DNA from: DATBJJ01 sp963750915
GTDB taxonomy: Bacteria > Acidobacteriota > Vicinamibacteria > Vicinamibacterales > 2-12-FULL-66-21
NCBI GenBank assembly: GCA_963750915.1
Contig: CAVVSF010000002.1
Coordinates: forward strand, 1 to 64,000
DNA length: 64,000 nucleotides
Reading direction: 5' to 3'
The position numbers and the translations under genes are program-made. Under the pieces are notes generated by a model. It ran no database searches. It saw nothing but the letters and a program-made list of their open reading frames with translations, and was not told the DNA's origin. Of the stretch, positions 39,723-50,158 are shown in pieces (positions within the stretch are counted from its first letter, which is position 1; each line of letters opens with the position of its first letter).

Positions 39723-39729
39723 TGGAACC

Positions 39730-39751
39730 AGGCGGGGCCGACGCCCCGCCT
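39730..39751. terminator. Hairpin between convergent genes
   Basis: AGGCGGGGC and GCCCCGCCT form a perfect 9-base stem around CGAC. It lies 8 bases after the pabB-pabC stop and 10 bases before the end of the gene on the other strand, so it could terminate both. No T tract is present. Confidence 0.55.
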
Positions 39752-39760
39752 CGGTTGAGA

Positions 39761-40519
39761 CTAGTCGCGGTCCCGATAATCTTCCGACGACGCCGGGTCG
39801 AGCTCCCAGCGATGCTTGTCGCGATCGGAGATCTTCTCGGACGCCTTGAGCTCTTCGTTGTCCTGGTACTCGACTCCGAGGGCGCGGCCGATATCGTCGA
39901 CGCGATCCTGGTCCGGGGTCGGATTGTCGCCGCCCGGGGCTTCGTCGCCGACGGCGTAGGCATCTTCCCAGCTCGCGTCGACGTCTCCGCCCGTGAGCTC
40001 GGGGCCGGTCTCGTTGTGCTCCAGGATCGACTCGCGCATCTCCTGGCGGCCTGAACGTGCCGCGGATGGCGTGCGATCGAGATCCAGCGACGAGGGCGGC
40101 GTCGGCACGTTGTCTTCGATTTCGGGCAGATGCCTGCGGCTACGGTTGAGCGAGGGCGCCGTGCGCTGACGCGAGGGACGCGACACCCGCGGGGCCGCGA
40201 CCTTCTTCACTGCCTTGGCCGTAGTCTTTGCCGCCGTCGCGGCCTTCATCGCGCTCTTGGGTGGAGTCGCCTTTGCGACTTTCTTTGCCGGTGTCGCCTT
40301 CTTCGCGGCGCTGCGTCGGCCGGCCGCGGCCGGCTTCGCCTTAGGGCGGGATGCCTGGCGCGTCGGCTGCGCTGTTCTTGGAGCTTTCCGGGCTTTCAGG
40401 GATTTCGATGATTTCGCGCGGGCGGCGCCGGGCTTCTGACTGCGTCGGGCGGCCTTGCTGGGCCGGTTCGTCGCTCGTGCCGCGCTCGAGGTTCGTCGTC
40501 GTGCCTGTTTTTTGGCCAT
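39761..40519 (-). CDS. Histone H1-like basic protein with DUF6335-like acidic tail
   Basis: A 252-residue two-part protein. Residues 1-120 are Lys/Ala/Arg/Pro-rich with repeats such as KKATPAKKVAKATPPK, like bacterial H1-type DNA-binding tails. Residues 155-252 are acidic and contain LTGGDVDASWEDAYAVGDEA, NPTPDQDRVDDIGRALGV and KHRWELDPASSEDY. I recognise that pattern as the DUF6335 family known mainly from cyanobacteria, of unknown function. The basic half probably contacts nucleic acid; the joint role is unknown. It is divergent from rpsA. Confidence 0.75.
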   Translation of the reverse strand: MAKKQARRRTSSAARATNRPSKAARRSQKPGAARAKSSKSLKARKAPRTAQPTRQASRPKAKPAAAGRRSAAKKATPAKKVAKATPPKSAMKAATAAKTTAKAVKKVAAPRVSRPSRQRTAPSLNRSRRHLPEIEDNVPTPPSSLDLDRTPSAARSGRQEMRESILEHNETGPELTGGDVDASWEDAYAVGDEAPGGDNPTPDQDRVDDIGRALGVEYQDNEELKASEKISDRDKHRWELDPASSEDYRDRD

Positions 40520-40525
40520 GCCGGT

Positions 40526-40555
40526 TTGACTCCGTGCCCCTAAGTGATGTATCTT
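40526..40555 (+). promoter_or_regulatory. Candidate sigma-70 promoter of rpsA
   Basis: TTGACT at 40526-40531 and TATCTT at 40550-40555 are 18 bases apart. They lie 89 bases before the rpsA start and outside the divergent coding region. A strong ribosome site, AGGAGGA at 40628-40634, precedes the rpsA ATG. Confidence 0.45.
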
Positions 40556-40643
40556 CTACTGCTTATCGCAAATCACAGCGATGCATCCTACAGCCCGCCC
40601 GAGCTGAGATCCGGGCAAGTACGATCGAGGAGGACCCGTTTAG

Positions 40644-42371
<1,728 letters not shown>

Positions 42372-42450
42372 CAGCAGCCTTCAGCTGTCAGCTGTCAGCC
42401 TCAGCCATGCGCTGATGGCTGATAGCTGTGGCTGGGAGCTGGGGGTGACT
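42372..42450. repeat. 7 bp repeat spacer after rpsA
   Basis: Units of TCAGCTG / TCAGCCT run to about 42408, then GCTGATG / GCTGATA / GCTGGGA run to 42445. The two halves are partly complementary and can form a hairpin centred near 42410. It fills the whole gap between rpsA and the HU/IHF gene. Confidence 0.7.
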
Positions 42451-42452
42451 TT

Positions 42453-42842
42453 ATGAACACCGGCAGCATGACCAAGGCGGAGCTCGTCGAGGAGGTCTCC
42501 AGGGTCTCCGACCTGACCAAGAAGCACTCCGAGGTCATCGTCGACACTGTCTTCAAGAGCATCATCGACGCGCTCCATCGCGGCGAGAAGATCGAGTTGC
42601 GCGGGTTCGGCAGTTTCCGCCTCCGCCGGCGCGAGCCGCGGAAGGGCCGGAACCCGAAAACCGGCGACAAGGTCGACGTGCCGCCGAAGAAGGTGCCGTA
42701 CTTCAAGCCCGGCAAAGAGCTCAAGGAACTGATCAATCGCGAAGCGGAGGCGATGACGTCGTCCGAGCCGCCGCCGGCGCCGGCGACGCCAGATGCACCG
42801 CCGGCCGGCCCGGAATCGCAGGATTCGTTTCCCGAGCGCTGA
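42453..42842 (+). CDS. HU/IHF-family DNA-binding protein
   Basis: A histone-like protein that bends DNA as a dimer. Residues 6-95 form the domain, with MTKAELVEEVSRVSDLTKK, then GEKIELRGFGSFRLRRREPR, the arm sequence GRNPKTGDKVDVPPKKVPYF, and KPGKELKELIN. The R-G-F-G-S-F and arm patterns are closer to IHF than to HU, and IHF-beta genes often follow rpsA, but one gene cannot settle it. A 30-residue Pro/Ala-rich tail is unusual. An internal ATG at 42468 is an alternative start. Confidence 0.9.
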   Translation: MNTGSMTKAELVEEVSRVSDLTKKHSEVIVDTVFKSIIDALHRGEKIELRGFGSFRLRRREPRKGRNPKTGDKVDVPPKKVPYFKPGKELKELINREAEAMTSSEPPPAPATPDAPPAGPESQDSFPER

Positions 42843-42893
42843 GCCACCCGGTCGGCGCCGGCTGCCGTCGAGCGTCGTCCATCGTTCACTTCC

Positions 42894-43379
42894 GTGGAAC
42901 AACTCTGGTCGCCCTGGAGGCTGTCATACGTGACCGGTGCCGCGCGCTCGTCGGCGTGCGTGTTCTGCGACGCGCGCGACGGCGTGGATGAGTCGCTCGT
43001 CGTCTTTCGCGGCACGCTGGCCTACGTCATCCTCAATCGCTTTCCGTACAACAACGGCCACCTGATGGTCGTGCCCAATCGCCACATCGCCTGGCTGACC
43101 GAGGCGGCCGGCGACGAGCTCACCGAGATCATGCAGCTCGCCGCGCGCGCCGAACGGGCGATCCGTGAGGCCTACGCCCCGAACGGCCTCAACATGGGGC
43201 TCAACCTCGGCCAGTCGGCGGGCGCCGGCATTCTCGATCACCTGCACCTGCACGTCGTCCCGCGCTGGACCGGCGACACCAACTTCATGACCGTCGTCGG
43301 CGAGACGCGGGTGCTGCCCGAAGAACTGACGGTCAGCGCCGCGAGGCTGCGGCCGATCTTCGAGCAGCTGGCGACGTAG
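42894..43379 (+). CDS. HIT-family hydrolase/phosphorylase
   Basis: A 161-residue histidine-triad protein. CVFCDARDG carries the zinc-type Cys pair, NRFPYNNGHLMVVPNRHI is typical of the Ap4A phosphorylase-like branch, and HLHLHVVPRW is the triad with the nucleophilic His. Members cleave or phosphorylise nucleotide-phosphate bonds, for example in Ap4A. The exact substrate is not known. Confidence 0.9.
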   Translation: MEQLWSPWRLSYVTGAARSSACVFCDARDGVDESLVVFRGTLAYVILNRFPYNNGHLMVVPNRHIAWLTEAAGDELTEIMQLAARAERAIREAYAPNGLNMGLNLGQSAGAGILDHLHLHVVPRWTGDTNFMTVVGETRVLPEELTVSAARLRPIFEQLAT

Positions 43380-43393
43380 GCTGCCGTCCGTGG

Positions 43394-43468
43394 CGCGGAG
43401 CTTCAGCTCCGCGTCGGCGAAGCTAAAGCGTCACCCTCCGACGTAGCGCGGAGCTTCATCTCTGCGCG
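43394..43468. terminator. Two hairpins after the HIT gene, one shared with uvrA
   Basis: CGCGGAGC-TTCA-GCTCCGCG at 43394-43413 forms an 8-base stem. The 26 bases at 43388-43413 are identical to those after uvrA. A less perfect version (GCGCGGAGCTTCATCTCTGC) follows at 43446-43468. Either could end transcription of the HIT gene; the recurrence suggests a dispersed repeat. Confidence 0.55.
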
Positions 43469-43499
43469 TCAGCTCCTGTGATAGCGTCGTGAGCAGCTT

Positions 43500-44645
43500 A
43501 TGGACCTCTCGCTGACCGATGATCAGAAGGCGTTTCAGGAGCGCGTGGCGCGCTTCGCGCGCGAGCGGGTCGCGCCGCGGGCGGCGGCGATCGACCAGCA
43601 GGGCGCGTTTCCGCGTGATCTCGTCACCGAGGCCGCGGCGCTCGGCCTGATGGGGGTCACGATTCCCGGCGCTGACGGCGGTGCCGGCCGCGACTACGTC
43701 AGCTACACACTCGCGCTCGAGGAGCTCGCCAAGGCGAGCGCGACGGTGGCGGTGATTGCCGCCGTCAACAACTCACTGGTCGCCGAACCGCTGCTGGCGT
43801 TCGGCTCCGACGCCCAGAAGCAGACGTGGCTGACGCGGCTGGCGAGCGGCGCCAGCCTCGGCGCGTTCGCGTTGTCGGAGGAAGACGCCGGGTCCGACGC
43901 CGCCAACCAGCAGACGGTCGCCCGGCTCGACGACCGCGGCTACGTGCTCAACGGCCGCAAGGTCTGGGTTGCCAACGCCGAAGCGGCCGATCTGGCCATC
44001 GTCTTCGCCGCGACGCAGCCCGGACTGCGCGGCCGCGGCGTCAGCGCCTTCCTCGTGCCGATGGACAGTCCGGGCATCACCCGGGTGGCCGCCTCGGATT
44101 CGCTCGGCGTGCGCGGCCTCGGCTGCATGGATCTCGAGCTGCGCGACGTTCGCATCGGCGCCGACTGCCTGCTCGGTGGACTCGGTGAAGGCTTCAAGCT
44201 GGCGATGTGGGCGCTCGAGGGCGGGCGTGTCGCGATCGCAGCGCAGGCGCTGGGCGTTGGCGAGGCGTCGCTCGCCGAGGCGGTCGCGCATGCCCGCACC
44301 CGGTCCGCGTTCGGCCAGCCGATTGGCAACTACCAGGCAATCCAGTGGATGCTCGCCGACATGACGACCGAGCTCGATGCGGCGCGGATGTTGACGTTGA
44401 AGGCGGCCGATCAGATCGATCGCGCGCCGCGCGGCGCGACGCCGCACGCGTCGATGGCGAAGCTCGCCGCGTCGGAAGCGGCGCATCGCGCCGCGGACAA
44501 GGCGATGCAGATCCTGGCATCGAAGGGGTATCGTCACGGCTCGGTCGTGGAGCGCCTGTTCCGCGACGTCCGGGCGACGGAGATTTATCAGGGCACGTCG
44601 GAAGTCCAGCGGATGGTCATCGCCGAGCACCTGCTGCGCGACTGA
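43500..44645 (+). CDS. Acyl-CoA dehydrogenase with Gln at the usual catalytic Glu position
   Basis: An FAD-dependent enzyme of 381 residues. It has the three acyl-CoA dehydrogenase domains: helical start, LGAFALSEEDAGSDAANQQT and VLNGRKVWVANAE in the beta domain, and a C-terminal helical part with ARTRSAFGQPIGNYQAIQWM and the FAD-contacting GTSEVQRMVIAEHLLRD. In short- and medium-chain enzymes the catalytic Glu is in the IYEGT motif; here it reads IYQGT. Other members place the Glu elsewhere, so activity is not ruled out. It may oxidise branched or unusual acyl-CoA. A second paralogue converges on it. Confidence 0.9.
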   Translation: MDLSLTDDQKAFQERVARFARERVAPRAAAIDQQGAFPRDLVTEAAALGLMGVTIPGADGGAGRDYVSYTLALEELAKASATVAVIAAVNNSLVAEPLLAFGSDAQKQTWLTRLASGASLGAFALSEEDAGSDAANQQTVARLDDRGYVLNGRKVWVANAEAADLAIVFAATQPGLRGRGVSAFLVPMDSPGITRVAASDSLGVRGLGCMDLELRDVRIGADCLLGGLGEGFKLAMWALEGGRVAIAAQALGVGEASLAEAVAHARTRSAFGQPIGNYQAIQWMLADMTTELDAARMLTLKAADQIDRAPRGATPHASMAKLAASEAAHRAADKAMQILASKGYRHGSVVERLFRDVRATEIYQGTSEVQRMVIAEHLLRD

Positions 44646-44690
44646 GCATGGTGTTCTTCTTGCAGCCTTGATCCTCGTGAGGGAGGTTTC

Positions 44691-44957
44691 ATGGCAGAGA
44701 ACACTCGAGATGCCAACATTGGGAACGAGCTGACCGACGCCCGCCGCGCGGCGAAGCAGGTCGACCTCGTCGAGACGGTCGAGGTGGTTGAGGTCGATGC
44801 CGATCGTAAGTCCGACGGCGGTGATGTCAGCCCGCATCTGGGCAAGCGGGCTCAGCCCGGAGATATCCTGGGGATCGAAACCGGTGGCGAGACCACCGGG
44901 CTTGGCGATACAGCCGAGGACGAGAACGAGCGGCGCCGCGATACCAGCAAGACGTAG
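44691..44957 (+). CDS. Small acidic hypothetical protein
   Basis: An 88-residue, hydrophilic protein with a strong ribosome site (GGGAGG, 4 bases before the ATG), which is the main support for it being real. It is rich in Asp, Glu, Gly and Val (VDLVETVEVVEVDADRK) with no known domain. The last codons and the stop fall in a 20 bp tandem repeat, so the C-terminus may have been created by that repeat. It lies between two convergent acyl-CoA dehydrogenase genes. Confidence 0.5.
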   Translation: MAENTRDANIGNELTDARRAAKQVDLVETVEVVEVDADRKSDGGDVSPHLGKRAQPGDILGIETGGETTGLGDTAEDENERRRDTSKT

Positions 44958-45004
44958 AACCGGACAGCAAGACGTAGAACCGGACAGCAAGACGCAGAAC
45001 CAGA
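44945..45004. repeat. Three tandem copies of a 20 bp unit
   Basis: CAGCAAGACGTAGAACCGGA is present at 44945, again at 44965, and with two changes at 44985. The period differs from the 7-8 bp arrays elsewhere. It overlaps the end of the small acidic gene. Confidence 0.85.
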
Positions 45005-45104
45005 TCGCGACCCCATCGGCCGTCCGTCATCCGTTCAAACCGCCCGGGCACGTCCACGACGCCGATCGCGCGTTGTGCGAAGGGGTGGCGGAAGACGGGC
45101 GGCT

Positions 45105-46271
45105 TCAGCTCAGGATCTGCCTGGCGATGGTCTGGAGCTGGAGGTTGGACGTGCCTTCGTAGATCTGGCCGATTTTCGCGTCGCGATACAGCTTCTCGAC
45201 CGGATATTCCTTGACGAACCCGTTGCCGCCGAAAAGGTTGACGGCGAGCGACGCGACGCGCTCGGCGACCTCCGATGACAGGATTTTGCAGATGGCGGCT
45301 TCGGTCAGGAATGGCCGCCCGGCATCGCGCAGTCGCGCGGCGTTGTAGACAGTGAGCCGTGCCGCCTCGAGCTCTGCGGCGGCTCGCGCCAGCTGGAACT
45401 GAACCCCCTGGAACTCGGCGACAGCCTTCCCGAACTGCTTCCGTTCCTTCGTATAGGCGATCGCGTGATCGAGCGCGCCGCGGGCGAGCCCGATCATCTG
45501 CGCGCCGATTCCGATGCGCCCTTCGTTGAGCGTTTCAATCGCGGTCTTGTAGCCCTTGCCGACCTCGCCGAGCACATGGGACTTCGGCACCCGGCACTCG
45601 TCGAGGATCAGCTCGCAGGTACTGCTGGCGCGAATCCCGAGCTTGTCTTCCTTCTTGCCGATCGTGAAGCCGGCGGCGCCGCGCTCGACCAGGAACGCGG
45701 TGATGCCCTTGTAGCCGGCCTCCGGGTTGACCGTCGCGAAGATGATGAAGAGGTCGGCTTCGTTGCCGTTGGTGATCCACAGCTTGCGGCCGTTGAGCAC
45801 GTAGGCGTCGCCGTCTTCCCGCGCTTTCGATGTCAGCGCGAAGGCGTCGCTGCCGGAACCGGCTTCTGACAGCGCGTAGGCGCCGACCGTGCCGGATGCC
45901 AGCCTGGGGAGCCAGCGGCGCTTGATGTCGTCGTTGCCGAAGCGCAGCAGCGCGTTGATGGCGAGAGTGTTCTGGACGTCGACCAGCACGCCGATCGAGG
46001 GATCGACGCGGGAGATCTCCTCGACCGCGAGCACGGAGTGGAAGAAGCGGCCGGCAGCCCCGCCGAAGGCCTCGGGAATCTCGATGCCCATGACGCCGAG
46101 ATCGAACAGCTTGTCGATCAGCGCCCGCGGAATCTTCGCCTGCTCGTCCATTTCGCGCACGAGCGGACGAATCTGCGCCTCGGCGAACTCGCGGACGCTG
46201 GCGCGAAACAACTGCTCGTCTTCGGCCAGGATCGAGAGCGGCTGGATGATGTCGGCGACGTCCTCGGTCAC
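45105..46271 (-). CDS. Acyl-CoA dehydrogenase (short/branched-chain type)
   Basis: A 388-residue flavoprotein that oxidises acyl-CoA to enoyl-CoA, passing electrons to ETF. Motifs are IPEAFGGAAGRFFHSVLAVE, GAYALSEAGSGSDAFALTSK, YVLNGRKLWITNG, and the catalytic Glu in KIGQIYEGTSNLQLQTIARQ. It belongs to the classical group with a Glu in YEGT, unlike the paralogue at 43500. A role in branched-chain amino acid or fatty acid breakdown fits the methylmalonyl-CoA mutase genes 5 kb away. Confidence 0.92.
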   Translation of the reverse strand: MTEDVADIIQPLSILAEDEQLFRASVREFAEAQIRPLVREMDEQAKIPRALIDKLFDLGVMGIEIPEAFGGAAGRFFHSVLAVEEISRVDPSIGVLVDVQNTLAINALLRFGNDDIKRRWLPRLASGTVGAYALSEAGSGSDAFALTSKAREDGDAYVLNGRKLWITNGNEADLFIIFATVNPEAGYKGITAFLVERGAAGFTIGKKEDKLGIRASSTCELILDECRVPKSHVLGEVGKGYKTAIETLNEGRIGIGAQMIGLARGALDHAIAYTKERKQFGKAVAEFQGVQFQLARAAAELEAARLTVYNAARLRDAGRPFLTEAAICKILSSEVAERVASLAVNLFGGNGFVKEYPVEKLYRDAKIGQIYEGTSNLQLQTIARQILS

Positions 46272-46399
46272 GCGCGTGACTCCCTGGAGAATGGACGAAA
46301 GCGATGGGACGAAAGAATGGGGCCGCAGCTCCGGCCGGGCTCAGGCCCAATGCTATCATTCCCGGAGACGCGGCCTGTCTCGAGATCGCGGGAGTATTC

Positions 46400-48490
46400 A
46401 TGCGAACCTCAGCCCTGATTGGCGCCGGACTGGTGCTGACGCTGACCATCGTCGCCCATCCCTCGGCGCGTCAATCGAGCCAGCCGCAGCCGCCGGCGGC
46501 ACAAGAGAAGCCGCCGCCGGCAGCCCAGGAAAAGCCGCCGCCGCAGGATCCGCCGCCGCAGCAGCCGCCGGTCATCCGCAGCGGCATCAACTTCGTCCGC
46601 GTCGACGTCATCGTCACCGATCGCAAGGGCAACCCGGTACTCGACCTCAAGCCCGAGGAGTTCCGCGTCAAGGAAGACGGCAAGCCGCAGGCGATCGAAT
46701 CGTTCTCCATCGTCAAGGTCGACGACGGCAAGAACATCGACGCGCCGATGCCGACCGAGATCAAGTCGCTCTATGACGAGCAGCGCGAAGCGGCGCGGCC
46801 GGACGTGCGGCTCTTCGTCCTCTTCCTCGACGACTATCACGTCCGCCGCGGCAACGACATGGTCGTGCGCAAGCCGCTGATCGACTTCGTCCAGAACCAG
46901 CTCGGGCCGCTCGACATGGTCGCGATCATGTATCCGCTGACCTCGATCCACGAGCTCTCGTTCACGCGCAACCGCCAGAGCCTGATCAGCGCCATCGAGA
47001 AGTTCGAGGGACGACGCTTCAATTATCTGCCGCGCAACGAGTTCGAGGAGAAGTACGCCTACTACCCGGCGTCGACCGTCGAACGCGTCCGCAACCAGGT
47101 GGTGATGACGGCGATCAAGGGAGCGGCGATCAAGCTCGGTGGCTTGCGCGAGGGGCGCAAGTCGATCATCTTCGTCAGCGAAGGATTCTCCAACACGCTG
47201 CCGCCGCAGCTCGACGATCCGGTCGCGGCGATGCCCGGCGTCGGCAATCCGGCCAGGAACAATCCCAGCCTGGCCGCAAGCGATCGCACCGAGTTCCTCA
47301 ACATGGCCGACATGATGTCGGACCTGACGCTGATCTTCGCCGAGGCCAACCGCAACAACACGTCGATCTACGCCGTCGATCCCCGCGGCCTGGCGCCATT
47401 CGAGTACGACATCAACCAGGGCATCGGGCTGCAGGTCGACAAGATGCACCTCGACAACGCGCTCGACAACCTGCGGGCGCTGGCCGAGAACACCGACGGC
47501 CGCGCCATCATCAACCGCAACGATCTCGCGACCGGGATGCAGCAGATCATCCGCGACTCGAGCGGTTACTACCTCCTCGGCTACAACTCGACCCAGGCGC
47601 CAACCGACGGCCGCTTCCATCGCATCGAGGTCGAGGTGACGCGGCGCGGCGTCGACGTGCGGGCGCGGAAAGGCTACTGGGCTTACACCGCTGAAGCTGC
47701 GGCGCGGGCGACGGCGCCGACGAGAGCGGAGGCGCCGCCGGCGGTTGCCAAGGCATTGACCGGGCTCGTCGACACGGCGCGCGGCCGTCCGGCGCGCTTC
47801 TGGATCGGGACAGCCCGCGGCGAAGCGGGGAAGTCCCGCGTCACCTTCGCCTGGGAGCCGATCGCTGCGGCGCCGGGTGAAGCGCGCCGCACCGGCGACG
47901 CCGGCGCCACCCACGTGACGCTCACGGCCCTGGCGCCGGACGGACGCCCGATCTTCCGCGGCCGGGTGCCCGATCAGCCGCCGGCCACGTCCGCGCCGGG
48001 CGGGGCCGCGGCGGCGGCGTCGTTCGACGCGCCGCCCGGACAGCTGCAGCTGCGCATGGTCGTGCAGACGGCTGATAACCAGGTCATGGATTCGTCGACG
48101 CAGGAGATCTCGGTGCCCGACTACACCAAGGTCCAGGTGTCGATCGGCACGCCCCGTGTCTTCCGCGCCCGCACCCCGCGCGAGCTCCAGGCGCTGCTGG
48201 CGAATCCCGACGCCGTCCCCGTCGCCGACCGCGTCTTCTCGCGCACCGAGCGGATCGGGCTCCGCGCCGAGGCCTACGCGCCGGGCGGCACTGCGCCGAC
48301 CGTCACCGCCCGCCTGCTGAATCGCAATGGCGACGCCATGTCCGAAGTCCCGGTGCGCATGTCGGGATCGATGGTGGAGCTCGACCTCGCGCTGGCGCAG
48401 CTCGCCGCCGGAGATTACCTGGTCGAATTGAACGCGAAGTCGGACGGCAGTTCGGCGCAGGAAGTGCTGGCCTTCAGGCTGGGACGCTGA
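46400..48490 (+). CDS. Exported VWA-domain protein of the acidobacterial type
   Basis: A 696-residue exported protein. A signal peptide (LIGAGLVLTLTIVAHPSA) is followed by a Pro/Gln-rich linker and an Ig-like strand region (FVRVDVIVTDRKGNPVLDL, then FRVKEDGKPQ). The VWA domain follows, with LFVLFLDDYHVRRGNDM at the metal site and later GRKSIIFVSEGFSNTL and AVDPRGLAPFEYD. This architecture is the VWFA-related family greatly expanded in Acidobacteria. VWA folds bind protein partners through a metal ion; the ligand is unknown. The ATG at 46400 has GGGAG upstream; a longer reading from 46304 would hide the signal peptide. Confidence 0.88.
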   Translation: MRTSALIGAGLVLTLTIVAHPSARQSSQPQPPAAQEKPPPAAQEKPPPQDPPPQQPPVIRSGINFVRVDVIVTDRKGNPVLDLKPEEFRVKEDGKPQAIESFSIVKVDDGKNIDAPMPTEIKSLYDEQREAARPDVRLFVLFLDDYHVRRGNDMVVRKPLIDFVQNQLGPLDMVAIMYPLTSIHELSFTRNRQSLISAIEKFEGRRFNYLPRNEFEEKYAYYPASTVERVRNQVVMTAIKGAAIKLGGLREGRKSIIFVSEGFSNTLPPQLDDPVAAMPGVGNPARNNPSLAASDRTEFLNMADMMSDLTLIFAEANRNNTSIYAVDPRGLAPFEYDINQGIGLQVDKMHLDNALDNLRALAENTDGRAIINRNDLATGMQQIIRDSSGYYLLGYNSTQAPTDGRFHRIEVEVTRRGVDVRARKGYWAYTAEAAARATAPTRAEAPPAVAKALTGLVDTARGRPARFWIGTARGEAGKSRVTFAWEPIAAAPGEARRTGDAGATHVTLTALAPDGRPIFRGRVPDQPPATSAPGGAAAAASFDAPPGQLQLRMVVQTADNQVMDSSTQEISVPDYTKVQVSIGTPRVFRARTPRELQALLANPDAVPVADRVFSRTERIGLRAEAYAPGGTAPTVTARLLNRNGDAMSEVPVRMSGSMVELDLALAQLAAGDYLVELNAKSDGSSAQEVLAFRLGR

Positions 48491-48592
48491 CGGAAGACTC
48501 AGGGCTCAGGGCTCACGGCTCAGGACGGCTCAGGGCCGAAGGCGGCCCATGAGCCCCCTGAGCCCTGAGCCTTGAGCCCTGAGCCATTTTTT
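48491..48592. terminator. Inverted 7 bp repeat array with a T tract between convergent genes
   Basis: The left half (48499-48535) is made of GGCTCAG units and the right half (48550-48585) of GCCCTGA / GCCTTGA units, so the two pair as a long stem. TTTTTT follows the right arm. Position and T tract make a terminator for the VWA gene likely. It belongs to the spacer-repeat class described in the findings. Confidence 0.7.
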
Positions 48593-48600
48593 GCGAAGCC

Positions 48601-49851
48601 CTACGCGTACATGCCGCGCATCCGCGTCACGGTCGCGACGCGGTTGATGGCGACGATGTAGGCGGCGGTGCGAAGGTCGGTCTTGTACTTCAGCGACGTC
48701 TGCAGCACGTCCTCGAACGCTTCCACCATCTTCGCCTCCAGCCGCTTGTTCACTTCCTCTTCTTCCCAGAAGTAGCCGTGACGATCCTGGACCCATTCGA
48801 AGTACGAGGTCGTGACGCCGCCGGCGTTGGCGAGGATGTCGGGAATCACGAACACGCCGCGCTCGTGCAGGATGCGATGCGCGTCCGGCGTCGTCGGGCC
48901 GTTCGCGCCCTCGGCGATGATCTTGGCCTTGATCGACGGCGCGTTCTCGTCCGTGATCTGATTCTCGAGCGCCGCCGGGACGAGGACGTCGACGTCGAGC
49001 GAGAAGAGCTGCTCGTTCTCGAGCGGCTCGCCGCCGGGGAAGCCGTCGATCGTCTTGTGCTGACGGGAGTAGTCGAGCATCTTCGAGATGTCGAGCCCGG
49101 CGGCGTTGTAGACGCCGCCCTTCCAGTCCGTGACGGCCACGATCTTCGCGCCGATCTTCGCCAGCAGATCGGCTGAAACCGAGCCGACGTTGCCGAACCC
49201 CTGGACGGCGACGGTCGCGCCTTTGATGTCGAGGCCGAGATGTTTCGCCGCCTCGCGCGTCACGATCATGACGCCGCGGCCGGTGGCTTCGCGGCGGCCG
49301 AGCGAGCCGCCCATCTCGATCGGCTTGCCGGTCACGACCGCCGTCTCGGTGTGGCCGACGTGCATGCTGTAGGTGTCCATGATCCACGCCATCACCTGGT
49401 CGTTGGTGTTGACGTCGGGCGCGGGCACGTCCTTTTCCGGGCCGATGGCATCGATGATCTCTGCGACATAGCGGCGCGTCAGCGCCTCGAGCTCGCGCCG
49501 CGACATCCGGGTCGGATCGCAGATGATGCCGCCCTTGCCGCCGCCGAACGGGACGTGGGCGACGGCACATTTCCAGGTCATCCAGGCCGCGAGCGCCGTG
49601 ACCTCGTCGAGCGTGACGTCGGGGTGATAGCGGATGCCGCCCTTGGCCGGACCGAGCGTGATGTTGTACTGCACGCGATAGCCGGTGAAGACTTCGATCT
49701 CGCCGTTGTCCATCTGGATCGGGCACGAGACGCAGATCTGTCGCTTCGGATTGGTCAGGATCTTCCAGATGCCCGGATCGAGCCCGAGCAGGCGCGCGGC
49801 GCCGTCGAACTCCTGGAGCATTGCGTTGAAAATGCTGCCTTCGCCTTCCAT
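48601..49851 (-). CDS. Glutamate dehydrogenase (Glu/Leu/Phe/Val family)
   Basis: The 416-residue enzyme interconverts glutamate and 2-oxoglutarate plus ammonia. It has GGIRYHPDVTLDEVTALAAW, the catalytic Lys region VPFGGGKGGIICDP, VPAPDVNTNDQVMAWIMD, the dinucleotide fold VAVQGFGNVGSVSADLL, and IAEGANGPTTPDAHRIL, all typical of hexameric GDH of about 420 residues. The ATG at 49851 has GGAG at the right distance; the upstream in-frame start at 49896 does not. NAD versus NADP preference is not clear from sequence. Confidence 0.93.
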   Translation of the reverse strand: MEGEGSIFNAMLQEFDGAARLLGLDPGIWKILTNPKRQICVSCPIQMDNGEIEVFTGYRVQYNITLGPAKGGIRYHPDVTLDEVTALAAWMTWKCAVAHVPFGGGKGGIICDPTRMSRRELEALTRRYVAEIIDAIGPEKDVPAPDVNTNDQVMAWIMDTYSMHVGHTETAVVTGKPIEMGGSLGRREATGRGVMIVTREAAKHLGLDIKGATVAVQGFGNVGSVSADLLAKIGAKIVAVTDWKGGVYNAAGLDISKMLDYSRQHKTIDGFPGGEPLENEQLFSLDVDVLVPAALENQITDENAPSIKAKIIAEGANGPTTPDAHRILHERGVFVIPDILANAGGVTTSYFEWVQDRHGYFWEEEEVNKRLEAKMVEAFEDVLQTSLKYKTDLRTAAYIVAINRVATVTRMRGMYA

Positions 49852-50158
49852 ATCGCTCCTTCGCGCCACGGCCGCGCACGGACCGCTCGCCGTCAAAAAC
49901 GCAAACGGACCAAGCTAAACGTTTGCGACCGGGCAAGTCAAGGGACGGCCTCCGGCAGCGCCGGGAGTCGCGCCGCTGGCATCCGCACGAGGTCGTTTTA
50001 GTGAGTGCTGTGTGCCAGGACGCAACACTTTTGAGTAGGACGCGGCGATTTCACGCCTGTAATTGCGCCGCCAACGTTCGGCGGCTCAGGCGGTTACATA
50101 CGGCAGAGTTCGCTGGTCCTCGCCTTGCTCATCCGTGGGGCACGGGGGAGGAGTGGTC
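49852..50158. other. Divergent spacer, 307 bp, no gene seen
   Basis: This gap separates the divergently transcribed glutamate dehydrogenase and collagen-like genes, so it should hold both promoters. It contains an AT-richer part (about 49990-50070, with GTTTTAGTGAGTGCTG) but no clear pair of promoter boxes or palindrome. GGGGGAGGAG at 50143-50152 is the ribosome site of the downstream gene. Confidence 0.5.
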
